A stretch of 48,532 nt of DNA from an uncultured Bacteroidales bacterium (GTDB lineage: Bacteria > Bacteroidota > Bacteroidia > Bacteroidales > UBA932). Below, one piece after another: positions 1-7,506 of this stretch (positions are counted from its first letter, which is position 1; each line of letters begins with the position of its first letter). The translations under genes and the position numbers were made by a program. The stretch lies in NCBI GenBank assembly GCA_944326265.1, contig CALVDE010000020.1, positions 1 to 48,532 on the forward strand, given 5' to 3'. A model generated the notes under the pieces. That model ran no database searches, had not been told where the DNA came from, and worked only from the letters and a program-made list of their open reading frames with translations.

Positions 1-248
1 TACATTGCAGATCAGTTAATTATCAAATAACTGATAAATATTAATCCGTCCAACTTTTTTGGTACACCTCAGCGAAAAGAACTCGTTGATTATGGAATGG
101 GCTTATTTTCAGGTAGATGTGAAAAATGGGCGCGACTCTACTTACCGTTGATGGCTGGAGGATGAAAGAGGAACGGATTTCAGATGCCAGTTAAAATATT
201 ATTGCAGGAAATTTCATAAATTGCAGGAAATTTCAAGCACTAACTATT
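1..248. other. Noncoding leader with a short tandem repeat
   Basis: No gene is supported here. The only clear structure is a direct repeat: ttgcaggaaatttca occurs at 202-216 and again at 221-235, a 19-base period, just before the start codon of the first gene. The stretch around 45-75 is AT-rich and could be the tail of an element lying outside the window, but no reading frame supports that. Confidence 0.4.
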
Positions 249-1295
249 ATGAAAAATCTATTTTCAGCAGCATTTATTGCCGCCGCGGCCGTTCTCTTGT
301 CCGGCTGCACATCTGGAAGCAAGTATGTGATCGAAGGGTCGGGGGACCAGCTGGTGGACGGACACTGGATGTATGTCTCTGACGGAGTGGACTGGTCGAT
401 GCTGGACTCGGCACTGATAGAAAACGGATTGTTCAGGATAGAGGGGACGGACATGGGCTCGGGTGTGGCCATGCTTTATATGGGGGCCAGTTCCGCGCCT
501 TCGGGACTGTATCAGATGAGCGAGATGATTTTCCTCGAGCCTGGAACCGTGTCGCTGGAGTATATCCCGGACTATGAGATGTATTTCGCGCATGGAACAC
601 CTATGAATGACCTCTACTATGAGCTGTCTTTCGGAGACGCCGGGGATTATGAGGATCCGATGGACATCATCCGGGCCAATCACAACGTGCTGGGTCTTAC
701 ACTCCTGCAGGGTATGCTGGCGATGTCCTCCAAGCCGGAGATCGAGGCGGTCCTGGTGGAGTTTCCCGAGAACATGAAGGCACATCCGCTCTATATCCAG
801 CTGGAGGAGATGCTCGAGCCCATCAAGGCCGACCTCGGAATGCCCTACTGGGACATCGAGGGCAAGGATGTGAAGGGCAATGCGGTGCGGCTCAGCGATG
901 TGGTGGAGCGTGACGGCGTGCGCTATGTGCTGCTGGACCTGTGGGCCTCGTGGTGCGGTCCGTGCCGGGAGGAAATGCCTGAGCTTGTAGCACTGTATGA
1001 TCGCTATCACGGTTCCGGCTTCGAAATCTACGGCATGTCCTTCGACAGCTCCCCCGAGAACTGGCGCAGCGCGTTGAAGGAATTCGGCATGAACTGGACC
1101 AATGTCATCACCGAAGTCACCGGTAGTCCCAGTAGCAGTCCCATCTGGGCCGGCTACGGCATGGACGGCATCCCCTGGAACTACCTCATCGACGCATCCA
1201 CCGGGGAGATCATTGCCAAGAACCTCTGCGGTGAAGTCCTCGCCGCCGAGCTCGAGACCCTCTTCGCCGCCTTTGCGGGAGCCGAAGCCGAGTAA
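249..1295 (+). CDS. TlpA/ResA-like thioredoxin-fold lipoprotein
   Basis: Predicted periplasmic thiol-disulfide oxidoreductase anchored as a lipoprotein. The N-terminus is a lipoprotein signal ending LLSGC, with Cys20 as the lipidation site. Residues about 25-190 resemble the DUF4369-type N-terminal region that often precedes such domains in Bacteroidota. From about residue 205 the protein is a TlpA-like thioredoxin fold with the redox motif WCGPC (Cys236 and Cys239) inside LDLWASWCGPCREEMP. Length (348 aa) fits the two-domain family. It stands alone on the plus strand; the next gene is convergent. Substrate is unknown: these proteins usually reduce cytochrome or periplasmic disulfides, but nothing nearby points to a partner. 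Confidence 0.85.
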   Translation: MKNLFSAAFIAAAAVLLSGCTSGSKYVIEGSGDQLVDGHWMYVSDGVDWSMLDSALIENGLFRIEGTDMGSGVAMLYMGASSAPSGLYQMSEMIFLEPGTVSLEYIPDYEMYFAHGTPMNDLYYELSFGDAGDYEDPMDIIRANHNVLGLTLLQGMLAMSSKPEIEAVLVEFPENMKAHPLYIQLEEMLEPIKADLGMPYWDIEGKDVKGNAVRLSDVVERDGVRYVLLDLWASWCGPCREEMPELVALYDRYHGSGFEIYGMSFDSSPENWRSALKEFGMNWTNVITEVTGSPSSSPIWAGYGMDGIPWNYLIDASTGEIIAKNLCGEVLAAELETLFAAFAGAEAE

Positions 1296-1640
1296 CGGTA
1301 AGCAGTGTTGCGGCGGTTTTTTGTAAATCGTAGTAAATTAGTGGTTTGTAAAATCAACGAGGACTTTTCGTAGATGTCTGAACCTACGAAAAGTCCTCGT
1401 TATAATTGTAACCTGCGGTGATCCAGGTAGTTGTAGAAAAGCCGCGCTCCCCTGCTTACCGTCTCCATTTCCGCAACGGCAGCATTTCCCGCGATTCGGT
1501 GTCGTTGTGGTAAGCCCCTTTGACTCCTTCCGAAGGAGGAGTAGGATGAGTGAATGCCAGGAGCGAGAGCGACCGAAGCCCCTTCCTCGGAAGGGGCTTC
1601 GGGGTTGGGTAGAAAAGGAGAAGCGAAGTCTTATCCGCGC
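1296..1640. repeat. Noncoding gap with palindromes related to the 15-bp family
   Basis: Contains three inverted repeats besides no supported gene. CTCCTTCCGAAGGAG at 1524-1538 is the palindrome found in the arrays at 2669-2917 and 46804-47091, with both outer-arm bases changed together so that pairing is kept. A second, perfect 14-bp inverted repeat lies at 1573-1586 and 1589-1602 (ccgaagccccttcc and its complement, two bases between). It sits 38 bases past the stop of the convergent minus-strand regulator and could end its transcript. The third is the 18-bp stem at 1356-1401. Confidence 0.5.
1356..1401. terminator. Perfect 18-bp inverted repeat, terminator-like
   Basis: Arms 1356-1373 (aacgaggacttttcgtag) and 1384-1401 are exact reverse complements around a 10-base loop. 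It lies 60 bases after the stop of the TlpA-like gene and between convergent genes, so a terminator is reasonable. There is no T-run after the stem, so a repeat element is the alternative. Confidence 0.45.
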
Positions 1641-1928
1641 TCAGTGCAGATACGACTTTAGTGCTTCGACGTAGGCCGCGAAAGCCCGCGCTCCCGTCTC
1701 CGTTATCCTGCACACCGTCCTCGGCTTCTTCCCCGCAAATCCTTTCTCGACAGTGATGTACCCCGCCTCGGAGAGCTTGTCGATCTGCACGCTCAGATTG
1801 CCGGCAGTGGCTCCGGTGGCCTCGCGCAGGTACACGAAGTCGGCCTCTTCCATGGTCAGCAGGGTGGACATGACGGCCAGACGCAGTTCGGAATGCAGCA
1901 GCGGGTCGAGTTTTGCAAATTCTCCCAT
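1641..1928 (-). CDS. Small winged-helix transcriptional regulator (MarR/HTH_34-like)
   Basis: A 95-residue protein consisting of one winged helix-turn-helix domain. The pattern is typical of the HTH_34/MarR-like family: LDPLLHSELRLAVMSTLL, then a recognition segment ATAGNLSVQIDKLSEAGYI, then a wing with GKKPRTVCRITETG. It has no ligand-binding domain. It starts five bases after the stop of the membrane protein gene upstream (1934-2533), so the two are one transcription unit, a pairing often seen in Bacteroidota. The likely role is control of that unit, but the signal is unknown. Confidence 0.8.
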   Translation of the reverse strand: MGEFAKLDPLLHSELRLAVMSTLLTMEEADFVYLREATGATAGNLSVQIDKLSEAGYITVEKGFAGKKPRTVCRITETGARAFAAYVEALKSYLH

Positions 1929-1933
1929 GGCTG

Positions 1934-2533
1934 TTACTGTAGTTTACGGTTTTGACGGTTGAATATCAGGCCGGGTATGACCAGGGTCATCAGTGCAGCG
2001 AAGGCCATGATCAGCGGAGTGGGTATATTCAGGAAGTAGTCGCAGGGCAGTCCTGCTATTCCGCAGATAATGCTGAGAATGAATACGGTCCAGGAACTGC
2101 AGAGGACTCCGGTGACTGCGCCGGCCATGCCCAGAAGCAGTATTATGACACCGTTTGTCGGTATGGGGATGAAGAACGCCATGATGCCGACGGCTATTGC
2201 CAGGATTCCGAATATGCCCCATACGATGCCCACGGACCTGGATACGAAATTCTCGCCCTTCCCCTTGCTCTCGATGCGTTTGAATACCAGGTGATTCACG
2301 AACCAACCGATGAAGGGAATCAGAAACCAGGCCAGGTTCCACAGATGATTGTTGTCCGAAAGTGTCAGCCCAAGCAGGACGATACCGGATACGAGGATTA
2401 CGGTAGTTCCCCAAATGAGCATTGCGGTCCCGCCGCGCCGCTGAAAGTCCCGCTGACTGTTGTTGATTGCCTCAGAGATGATTTCAAGGGACTTTTCTAC
2501 CGAAAGTCCGTTTTTGTCGAAGTTGTTTTCCAT
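1934..2533 (-). CDS. Multi-pass membrane protein paired with a winged-helix regulator
   Basis: A 199-residue protein with a charged N-terminal segment of about 35 residues (MENNFDKNGLSVEKS...) followed by roughly six hydrophobic segments, for example AMLIWGTTVILVSGIVLLG and GVIILLLGMAGAVTGVLC. I chose the start at 2533 rather than the in-frame ATG at 2572 because the cytoplasmic segment is complete there and 2572 adds an unlike hydrophobic stretch. No named family is recognised. It is the first gene of a two-gene unit with the small regulator, behind a good Bacteroidota-type promoter. Function unknown. Confidence 0.7.
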   Translation of the reverse strand: MENNFDKNGLSVEKSLEIISEAINNSQRDFQRRGGTAMLIWGTTVILVSGIVLLGLTLSDNNHLWNLAWFLIPFIGWFVNHLVFKRIESKGKGENFVSRSVGIVWGIFGILAIAVGIMAFFIPIPTNGVIILLLGMAGAVTGVLCSSWTVFILSIICGIAGLPCDYFLNIPTPLIMAFAALMTLVIPGLIFNRQNRKLQ

Positions 2534-2612
2534 TGTTCTAAAATACTTTAAAAAATAAACCAAGTTCCGCAAAAAGAAGAGGGGCGCCGGTCTCCTCTCT
2601 TTGTCTACGGTG

Positions 2613-2644
2613 CAAATATAAACTGATTTATTTTACAAACCAAA
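2613..2644 (-). promoter_or_regulatory. Bacteroidota-type promoter for the membrane protein/regulator unit
   Basis: Reading the minus strand, TTTG at 2644-2641 is followed by 20 bases and then TATATTTG at 2620-2613, an exact match to the -33/-7 pattern TTTG...TAnnTTTG. The start codon is 80 bases downstream. The first palindrome of the array begins 25 bases upstream of the -33 box. Confidence 0.6.
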
Positions 2645-2668
2645 TTTTCTGCAAAATATTTTCTGTTC

Positions 2669-2917
2669 CACCTTCCGAAGGTGAGCAGAAAATGCTGGTA
2701 ATCGTCTCACCTTCGGAAGGTGAGAGAGGCACAATAGACTTGGAAACGCGGCTACAGGCCTTCTCGGGGCTGTGCTACTATTTACTCACCTTCGGAAGGT
2801 GAGTAGAAAATGCGGGAAACTGTCCCACTTTCGGAAGGTGAGGGCAAATGGTGGAAAATGTGACTCCTTACGAAGGTGTGTGGGAATGGAGGAAAAATGC
2901 CACACCTTCGGAAGGTG
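2669..2917. repeat. Array of 15-bp palindromes at about 39-bp period (left array)
   Basis: Palindromes of the form CACCTTCGGAAGGTG lie at 2669-2683, 2708-2722, 2787-2801, 2826-2840 (one arm mismatch), 2864-2878 (degenerate) and 2903-2917. Start-to-start distances are 39, 79, 39, 38 and 39 bases. The 24-base segments between them share a core such as agtagaaaatgcgggaaa. The array occupies the gap between divergent genes (2533 and 3047). I see no gene in 2534-3046: the small frames here only translate the repeat. Confidence 0.8.
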
Positions 2918-3008
2918 GGATGTGTCCGGAGGTGGGGGCGAATGGGATGGAGTGAGGAGTTTTGGTGTTTTGGAAGAGGAGGAGTGGTAGAGATTGGGGG
3001 AATTTCAC

Positions 3009-3016
3009 TATATTTG
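3009..3016 (+). promoter_or_regulatory. Candidate -7 box for the PepC-like gene
   Basis: TATATTTG is an exact TAnnTTTG, 30 bases before the start codon at 3047. No TTTG lies at the expected distance upstream, so only the -7 element is supported. Confidence 0.35.
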
Positions 3017-3046
3017 GAATTCAAACTTAATGCATAGAATTTATTT

Positions 3047-4438
3047 ATGATTAGACATTTTTTTACTATCTGCGCATCAGTGTCAGTGGCGGTCGCCGCA
3101 ATGGCTCAGGGCGGCATCTCCGAGGATATGATGGCCCGGATCCGTCAGGGCTGGCAGGGAACTCCCGAGGAGCAGGCCCTGCGCAATGCCATCTCTGCCA
3201 ACGATATCAACAAGCTGTCGGTGAAGCAGGGCATTGAGTCTACTTACGATTTCTATTTCTCTGACGAGGTGCCTTCAAAGGGCATAACCGACCAGCAGTC
3301 AAGCGGCCGGTGCTGGCTGTTTTCGGGCATGAACGTGCTGAGGGCAGCCATGATCGAGAAATACGGTCTCGGCCCATTCGAGTTCTCCCAGAATTACATC
3401 TTCTTCTACGACCAGCTGGAGAAGGCCAATCTTTATCTCCAGGGCATCATCGACACCCGTGACCTGCCCATGGACGACCGCAAGGTGGAGTGGCTTTTCC
3501 GCCATACGATAGGAGACGGCGGTCAGTTTACAGGAGTGTCCGACCTGATTACCAAGTACGGCATAGTGCCCTCCAACGTAATGCCCGAGACATGGGCCGC
3601 CAATCATACTTCCGGAATGTCCCGTCTGCTGGATCTCAAGCTCAAGGAATTCGGCTTGGAGCTGCGGGAGATGACCGGCCCGAAAAAGGAACTGCCGGCC
3701 ATGCTGGAGGCCCGTAAGGTGGAGATGCTCGCCTTCGTGTACCGCTTCCTCGTGCTCAATCTCGGTGAACCCCCGGTGGAGTTTACCTGGACCATGTATG
3801 ATGCTGAGGGCAAGCCTGTCAGCACCAGAACCTACACCCCTAGGTCCTTCTATGACGAGTATGTGGGTGTGGATCTGAAGAACAACTACGTGATGCTGAT
3901 GAACGACCCTACCCGCGAGTTCTACAAGGTCTATGAGATAGAGTACGACCGTCATCAGTACGATGGCAAGAACTGGCTGTACATCAACCTTCCCATCGAG
4001 GAGATCGAGGCCATGGCCATCGCTTCCATCAAGGACGGCACCATGATGTATTTCTCCTGTGACGTGGGCAAGTTCCTCGACCGCACCAATGGGGTCCTGG
4101 ATGTGAACTACTATGACTACGGCTCGCTGATGGGCACCACTTTCGGTATGGACAAGCGCGAGAGAATCCTCACCGGTGCCAGCGGCTCGTCCCACGCCAT
4201 GACCCTTATGGCAGTGGACCTCGACGAGAACGGCAACGCTAAAAAATGGATGGTCGAGAACTCCTGGGGCATGACCGGCCACGAGGGACATCTCGTGATG
4301 ACCGACGAATGGTTCGAAGAGTACATGTTCCGTCTCGTGGTGGAGAAGAAATATGTTCCGGAGGATATCCTCAAGATTCTTGACACCACCCCGATAATGC
4401 TTCCGCCCTGGGATCCCATGTTCGCGGAGGAACTGTAA
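3047..4438 (+). CDS. pepC: Secreted C1-family cysteine aminopeptidase (PepC/bleomycin hydrolase type)
   Basis: A papain-fold peptidase of the C1B (aminopeptidase C, bleomycin hydrolase) family, 463 residues. The catalytic set is visible: Gln83 and Cys89 in DQQSSGRCWLF, His383 in GSSHAMTLM, and Asn405 in VENSWG. Unlike cytosolic PepC it begins with a signal peptide (about 20 residues ending VAAMAQG), so it should act in the periplasm or outside the cell. The symbol is by family likeness only. Six bases separate it from the DUF4492 gene, so it may share a transcript with cydAB. The gut Bacteroidota have several such exported C1 peptidases, probably for peptide use. Confidence 0.88.
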   Translation: MIRHFFTICASVSVAVAAMAQGGISEDMMARIRQGWQGTPEEQALRNAISANDINKLSVKQGIESTYDFYFSDEVPSKGITDQQSSGRCWLFSGMNVLRAAMIEKYGLGPFEFSQNYIFFYDQLEKANLYLQGIIDTRDLPMDDRKVEWLFRHTIGDGGQFTGVSDLITKYGIVPSNVMPETWAANHTSGMSRLLDLKLKEFGLELREMTGPKKELPAMLEARKVEMLAFVYRFLVLNLGEPPVEFTWTMYDAEGKPVSTRTYTPRSFYDEYVGVDLKNNYVMLMNDPTREFYKVYEIEYDRHQYDGKNWLYINLPIEEIEAMAIASIKDGTMMYFSCDVGKFLDRTNGVLDVNYYDYGSLMGTTFGMDKRERILTGASGSSHAMTLMAVDLDENGNAKKWMVENSWGMTGHEGHLVMTDEWFEEYMFRLVVEKKYVPEDILKILDTTPIMLPPWDPMFAEEL

Positions 4439-4444
4439 TCCGAA

Positions 4445-4657
4445 ATGCCGATGGAGCGTCTGCGCAGGATATGGCTCTTCTATTATGAAGGCTTCAGGGA
4501 CATGTCGTCCCTCGGGAGGACCCTGTGGATAGTGGTCCTCCTGAAGCTCTTCATCATGTTCGCCATACTGAGGGTATTCTTCTTCCGTCCGGCCCTGGCC
4601 GACTGTGAGACGGACGCGGAGAAGAGTCAGGCGGTGATTGAGAATCTTATAAAATAA
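4445..4657 (+). CDS. DUF4492 small membrane protein of the cytochrome bd unit
   Basis: A 70-residue protein with one hydrophobic helix (LWIVVLLKLFIMFAILRVFFF) and a short charged C-terminus. It matches the DUF4492 type that sits directly before cydA in many Bacteroidota. It lies six bases after the peptidase stop and 26 bases before cydA. By position it may be an accessory or assembly subunit of the oxidase, in the way CydX serves in Proteobacteria, but that is inference. An ATG at 4451 is an equally possible start. Confidence 0.8.
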   Translation: MPMERLRRIWLFYYEGFRDMSSLGRTLWIVVLLKLFIMFAILRVFFFRPALADCETDAEKSQAVIENLIK

Positions 4658-4683
4658 TCGTTAACCAAAAAAACCTTAAGCAA

Positions 4684-6249
4684 ATGACATTATTAGCAAC
4701 GCTGGTAGACCTTTCGAGGTGGCAGTTTGCCCTGACGGCCATGTATCACTGGCTGTTCGTGCCGCTGACCCTCGGACTGGGCTTTCTGATAGCCTTTATG
4801 GAGACCCGGTACGTGATGACCGGAGACGAGTTCTGGAAACGGACTACGAAGTTCTGGATGAAGCTCTTCGCCGTCAATTTCGCAATGGGCGTGGCGACCG
4901 GTATCATCCTCGAGTTCGAGTTTGGAACCAACTGGAGCAACTACTCATGGTTCGTGGGCGACATCTTCGGTGCCCCGCTGGCCATCGAGGGTATCTTCGC
5001 ATTTTTCATGGAGAGTACCTTCTTTGCCGTGATGTATTTCGGCTGGAACAAGGTGAGCAGGAAAGCCCACCTCGTATCCACCTGGCTCACCGCCATCGGA
5101 ACCAACCTCTCCGCCGTCTGGATCCTCATCGCCAACTCCTGGATGCAGTATCCCGTGGGCATGGAGTTCAACCCCGACACGGCCCGCAGCGAGATGGTAG
5201 ACTTCTGGGCTGTCGTCTCGTCGCCTGTGGCCATCAACAAGTTCCTGCATTCGGTGACCAACGGCTATGTGCTTGCCTCGGTATTCGTAATCGCTGTATC
5301 CTCCTGGTTCCTGCTTAAAAAGCGGGAGACGCTTCTGGCCCGCAAGTCCATCCGCGTGGCCTCCGTCTTCGGAATCATCTCCCTCGCCGTGCTCATCGGC
5401 ACCGGTGACGGCTCGGCCTACAATGTGGCCAAGGTGCAGCCCATGAAACTCGCCGCCATGGAGGGCCTATACGACGGTTCTGAGAAGGCTCCGCTGGTAG
5501 CCGTCGGCATCCTGAATCCGGACAAGGACATCGTCGGTGAGGACGGAGCGGATGAAGACCCTTATCTGTTCGATATCTCCTTCCCCAATATGCTCTCGTT
5601 CCTGGCCACCCGTCAGGCCGACGGCTTCGTACCCGGCATCAACGACATCATCGAGGGCGGCTACGAGTTTACCGACCGGGAAGGCAACACATATATCGAG
5701 CCTTCCTTCGTCGAGAAAAAAGCCATGGGTACCGCCGCAGTCACGGCCCTGGCCGACTATCAGACAGCCAGACAGGCTGGAGATACTCAGGCGATGGCCC
5801 AGGCCGAGGCCGTTCTGGAGCAGAATTTCGATTACTTCGGTTACCACTACATCGAGGAGCCGGAAGACCTGGTGCCCAATGTCCCGATGGTCTTCTACGC
5901 TTTCCATATCATGGTGGCCCTCGGCATGTTCTTCATCCTGCTCTTCGTCCTCTACATCATCTTCGAGTGGAAGAGTCTCATCGTCAGCGATAAGCACAAG
6001 TGGCTCCTGTGGCTGGGCATCATCAGCGTGCCCCTTGTCTATATCTGCTCCCAGTCGGGCTGGATCGTAGCCGAGGTCGGCCGTCAGCCCTGGACCATAC
6101 AGAATCTGCTGCCGGTGAATGCGGCGGTTTCCGGAGTCGAGCCGGGCAATGTCCTTACGACCCTTATCATCTTCGCTGTTCTCTTCACCGCCATGCTCTG
6201 CGTGGAGATCAGCATCATGCTCAAACAGATTAAGAAAGGAGGAGAATAA
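4684..6249 (+). CDS. cydA: Cytochrome bd quinol oxidase subunit I
   Basis: Catalytic subunit of the high-affinity terminal oxidase in the inner membrane, which oxidises quinol and reduces oxygen to water. At 521 residues it has the length of the long-Q-loop (E. coli-like) form. Heme ligands are in place: His22, His189 (in KFLHSVTNGY) and Met410 (in FHIMVALGM). The quinol-site stretch GDGSAYNVAKVQPMKLAAMEG keeps the Lys and Glu of the E. coli enzyme, and the GRQPW motif is present. The large acidic insert (about residues 280-400) is the extended Q loop. Together with cydB two bases downstream it gives this otherwise anaerobic-type genome the ability to consume traces of oxygen. Confidence 0.97.
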   Translation: MTLLATLVDLSRWQFALTAMYHWLFVPLTLGLGFLIAFMETRYVMTGDEFWKRTTKFWMKLFAVNFAMGVATGIILEFEFGTNWSNYSWFVGDIFGAPLAIEGIFAFFMESTFFAVMYFGWNKVSRKAHLVSTWLTAIGTNLSAVWILIANSWMQYPVGMEFNPDTARSEMVDFWAVVSSPVAINKFLHSVTNGYVLASVFVIAVSSWFLLKKRETLLARKSIRVASVFGIISLAVLIGTGDGSAYNVAKVQPMKLAAMEGLYDGSEKAPLVAVGILNPDKDIVGEDGADEDPYLFDISFPNMLSFLATRQADGFVPGINDIIEGGYEFTDREGNTYIEPSFVEKKAMGTAAVTALADYQTARQAGDTQAMAQAEAVLEQNFDYFGYHYIEEPEDLVPNVPMVFYAFHIMVALGMFFILLFVLYIIFEWKSLIVSDKHKWLLWLGIISVPLVYICSQSGWIVAEVGRQPWTIQNLLPVNAAVSGVEPGNVLTTLIIFAVLFTAMLCVEISIMLKQIKKGGE

Positions 6250-6251
6250 TC

Positions 6252-7352
6252 ATGGATACACTGTATTTTCTGCAACATTACTGGTGGGCACTGGTAGCCC
6301 TCCTCGGCGCAATCCTCGTGTTCCTGCTTTTCGTGCAGGGAGCGCAGGGCCTGCTGCTGCGCACCGCCTCCTCTGAGGATGAGAAGGACCTTGTAGTCAA
6401 ATACGCGGGGCACAAATGGGAAATCACCTTCACCACCCTCGTCACCTTCGGCGGAGCGGCCTTCGCCTCCTTCCCCCTGTTCTATTCCACCAGCTTCGGC
6501 GGAGCCTACTGGCTGTGGATCTGCATTCTGCTGCTCTTCGTGATCCAGGCGTTCTCCTTTGAATACCGCAAGGCAGCCGGCAATATTTTCGGAGCCCGTA
6601 CCTTCGAGATATTCTTATTCCTGAACGGAGCATTGGGTACTTTCCTCCTCGGAGTTGCTGTCGGAACATTCTTCACCGGAGGAGCCTTCACCGTGGACAA
6701 GGTCTCCATCACTGATGCCGCCTCTCCCGCCATTTCGACCTGGGCCAACGGATGGCACGGCCTGGATGCCCTCGCCAACCCGATGAACCTCCTGCTCGGA
6801 GTGGTGGTGTTCCTCGCAGCCCGCACCCTCGGCCTGCTCTATCTGCTGACCAAGCCGGATGTCGGCGCATTTGCGGATAAATGCCGCAGACGGCTGATGA
6901 TCACCGCTCCCACATTCGTCCTGACCTTCGTGGCATTCGTCCTCTGGCTCTTCCTCAGGACCGGCTGTGCGGTGGATCCCTCCACAGGCGTAATCTCGCC
7001 CGAGCCCTTCAAGTATCTGCACAATATCCTGCACACCTGGTGGATAGCCGTAGTCTTCCTGCTCGGCGTAGTGCTCGTGCTGGCAGGCCTCGGAAGGCAT
7101 TTCCTCGGCAAGGGCATCAGGCAGAACTTCTACATCGTAGGTGCGGGCGCACTACTCGCTGTCTGGGCCATTCTGCTCATCGCCGGATTCAATGACACGG
7201 CCTACTATGTCTCGACCGTGGACATCCAGGATTCCCTGACTCTCTACAACAGCTCGTCCAGTCTGTTCACTCTCAAGGTGATGGCATGGGTGTCCCTGGC
7301 GATTCCGTTTGTCATCGCCTATATCGTCTGGATGTGGCGCAGGATGAAGTAA
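6252..7352 (+). CDS. cydB: Cytochrome bd quinol oxidase subunit II
   Basis: Second subunit of the bd oxidase, 366 residues, with eight or nine hydrophobic segments. The N-terminal stretch LQHYWWALVALLGAILVFLLFVQG corresponds to the first helix region of CydB, and WANGWHGLDALANPMNLLLG is a recognisable conserved part. It is separated from cydA by two bases and clearly co-transcribed. No cydCD assembly genes are seen nearby. The stop codon lies inside the start of the dispersed repeat at 7351. Confidence 0.95.
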   Translation: MDTLYFLQHYWWALVALLGAILVFLLFVQGAQGLLLRTASSEDEKDLVVKYAGHKWEITFTTLVTFGGAAFASFPLFYSTSFGGAYWLWICILLLFVIQAFSFEYRKAAGNIFGARTFEIFLFLNGALGTFLLGVAVGTFFTGGAFTVDKVSITDAASPAISTWANGWHGLDALANPMNLLLGVVVFLAARTLGLLYLLTKPDVGAFADKCRRRLMITAPTFVLTFVAFVLWLFLRTGCAVDPSTGVISPEPFKYLHNILHTWWIAVVFLLGVVLVLAGLGRHFLGKGIRQNFYIVGAGALLAVWAILLIAGFNDTAYYVSTVDIQDSLTLYNSSSSLFTLKVMAWVSLAIPFVIAYIVWMWRRMK

Positions 7353-7462
7353 ATAAATTTGCTCTGCGCTCGGCTTCTGCGTATATTCGGCTTCGCCGCA
7401 TATACTGTTCACGCCTCGGTAGAGCAAATAAATTTGTTCTCCTCTCGGCTTCTGCGTACATT
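7351..7462 (+). repeat. Two tandem copies of a dispersed hairpin repeat with a promoter-like box
   Basis: A 37-base unit beginning aaataaatttgctctgcg lies at 7351-7387, and a slightly changed copy at 7426-7462, 75 bases apart. Both contain TAAATTTG, an exact TAnnTTTG, at 7354-7361 and 7429-7436. Between them is the hairpin CGGC-TTC-GCCG flanked by gtatat and atatac. The first copy is identical, as reverse complement, to 48450-48486 at the other end of the window. The second copy ends 44 bases before the lipoprotein gene at 7507. The gap 7353-7506 holds nothing else. Confidence 0.8.
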
Positions 7463-7492
7463 TGCGAAGTGAAACTTAATTTAGTAACTATT
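7461..7492 (+). promoter_or_regulatory. Weak promoter candidate for the lipoprotein/TonB unit
   Basis: TTTG at 7461-7464, at the edge of the second repeat copy, is followed by 20 bases and TAACTATT at 7485-7492. The -33 box is exact; the -7 box matches only four of six defined bases. The TAAATTTG boxes inside the repeat are the alternative. Confidence 0.25.
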
Positions 7493-7506
7493 AACAACAT
7501 TTAATT

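Noticed and set aside
1-248. Remnant of an insertion sequence
   Set aside because: The AT-rich start and the 19-base direct repeat are suggestive, but there is no transposase frame and no terminal inverted repeat to support it.
2669-2917. CRISPR array
   Set aside because: Repeats are only 15 bases and spacers 24 bases, the spacers resemble one another, and no cas gene is present. A CRISPR needs longer repeats and unrelated spacers.
2772-2990. Small gene with a 13-residue repeat
   Set aside because: The frame exists only because the DNA repeat period (39) is divisible by three. It overlaps degenerate repeat units and both strands are equally open; the same holds for the frames at 46877-47167.
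3299-4291. 330-aa minus-strand gene
   Set aside because: Antisense shadow of the PepC-like gene, whose catalytic residues are all in place.
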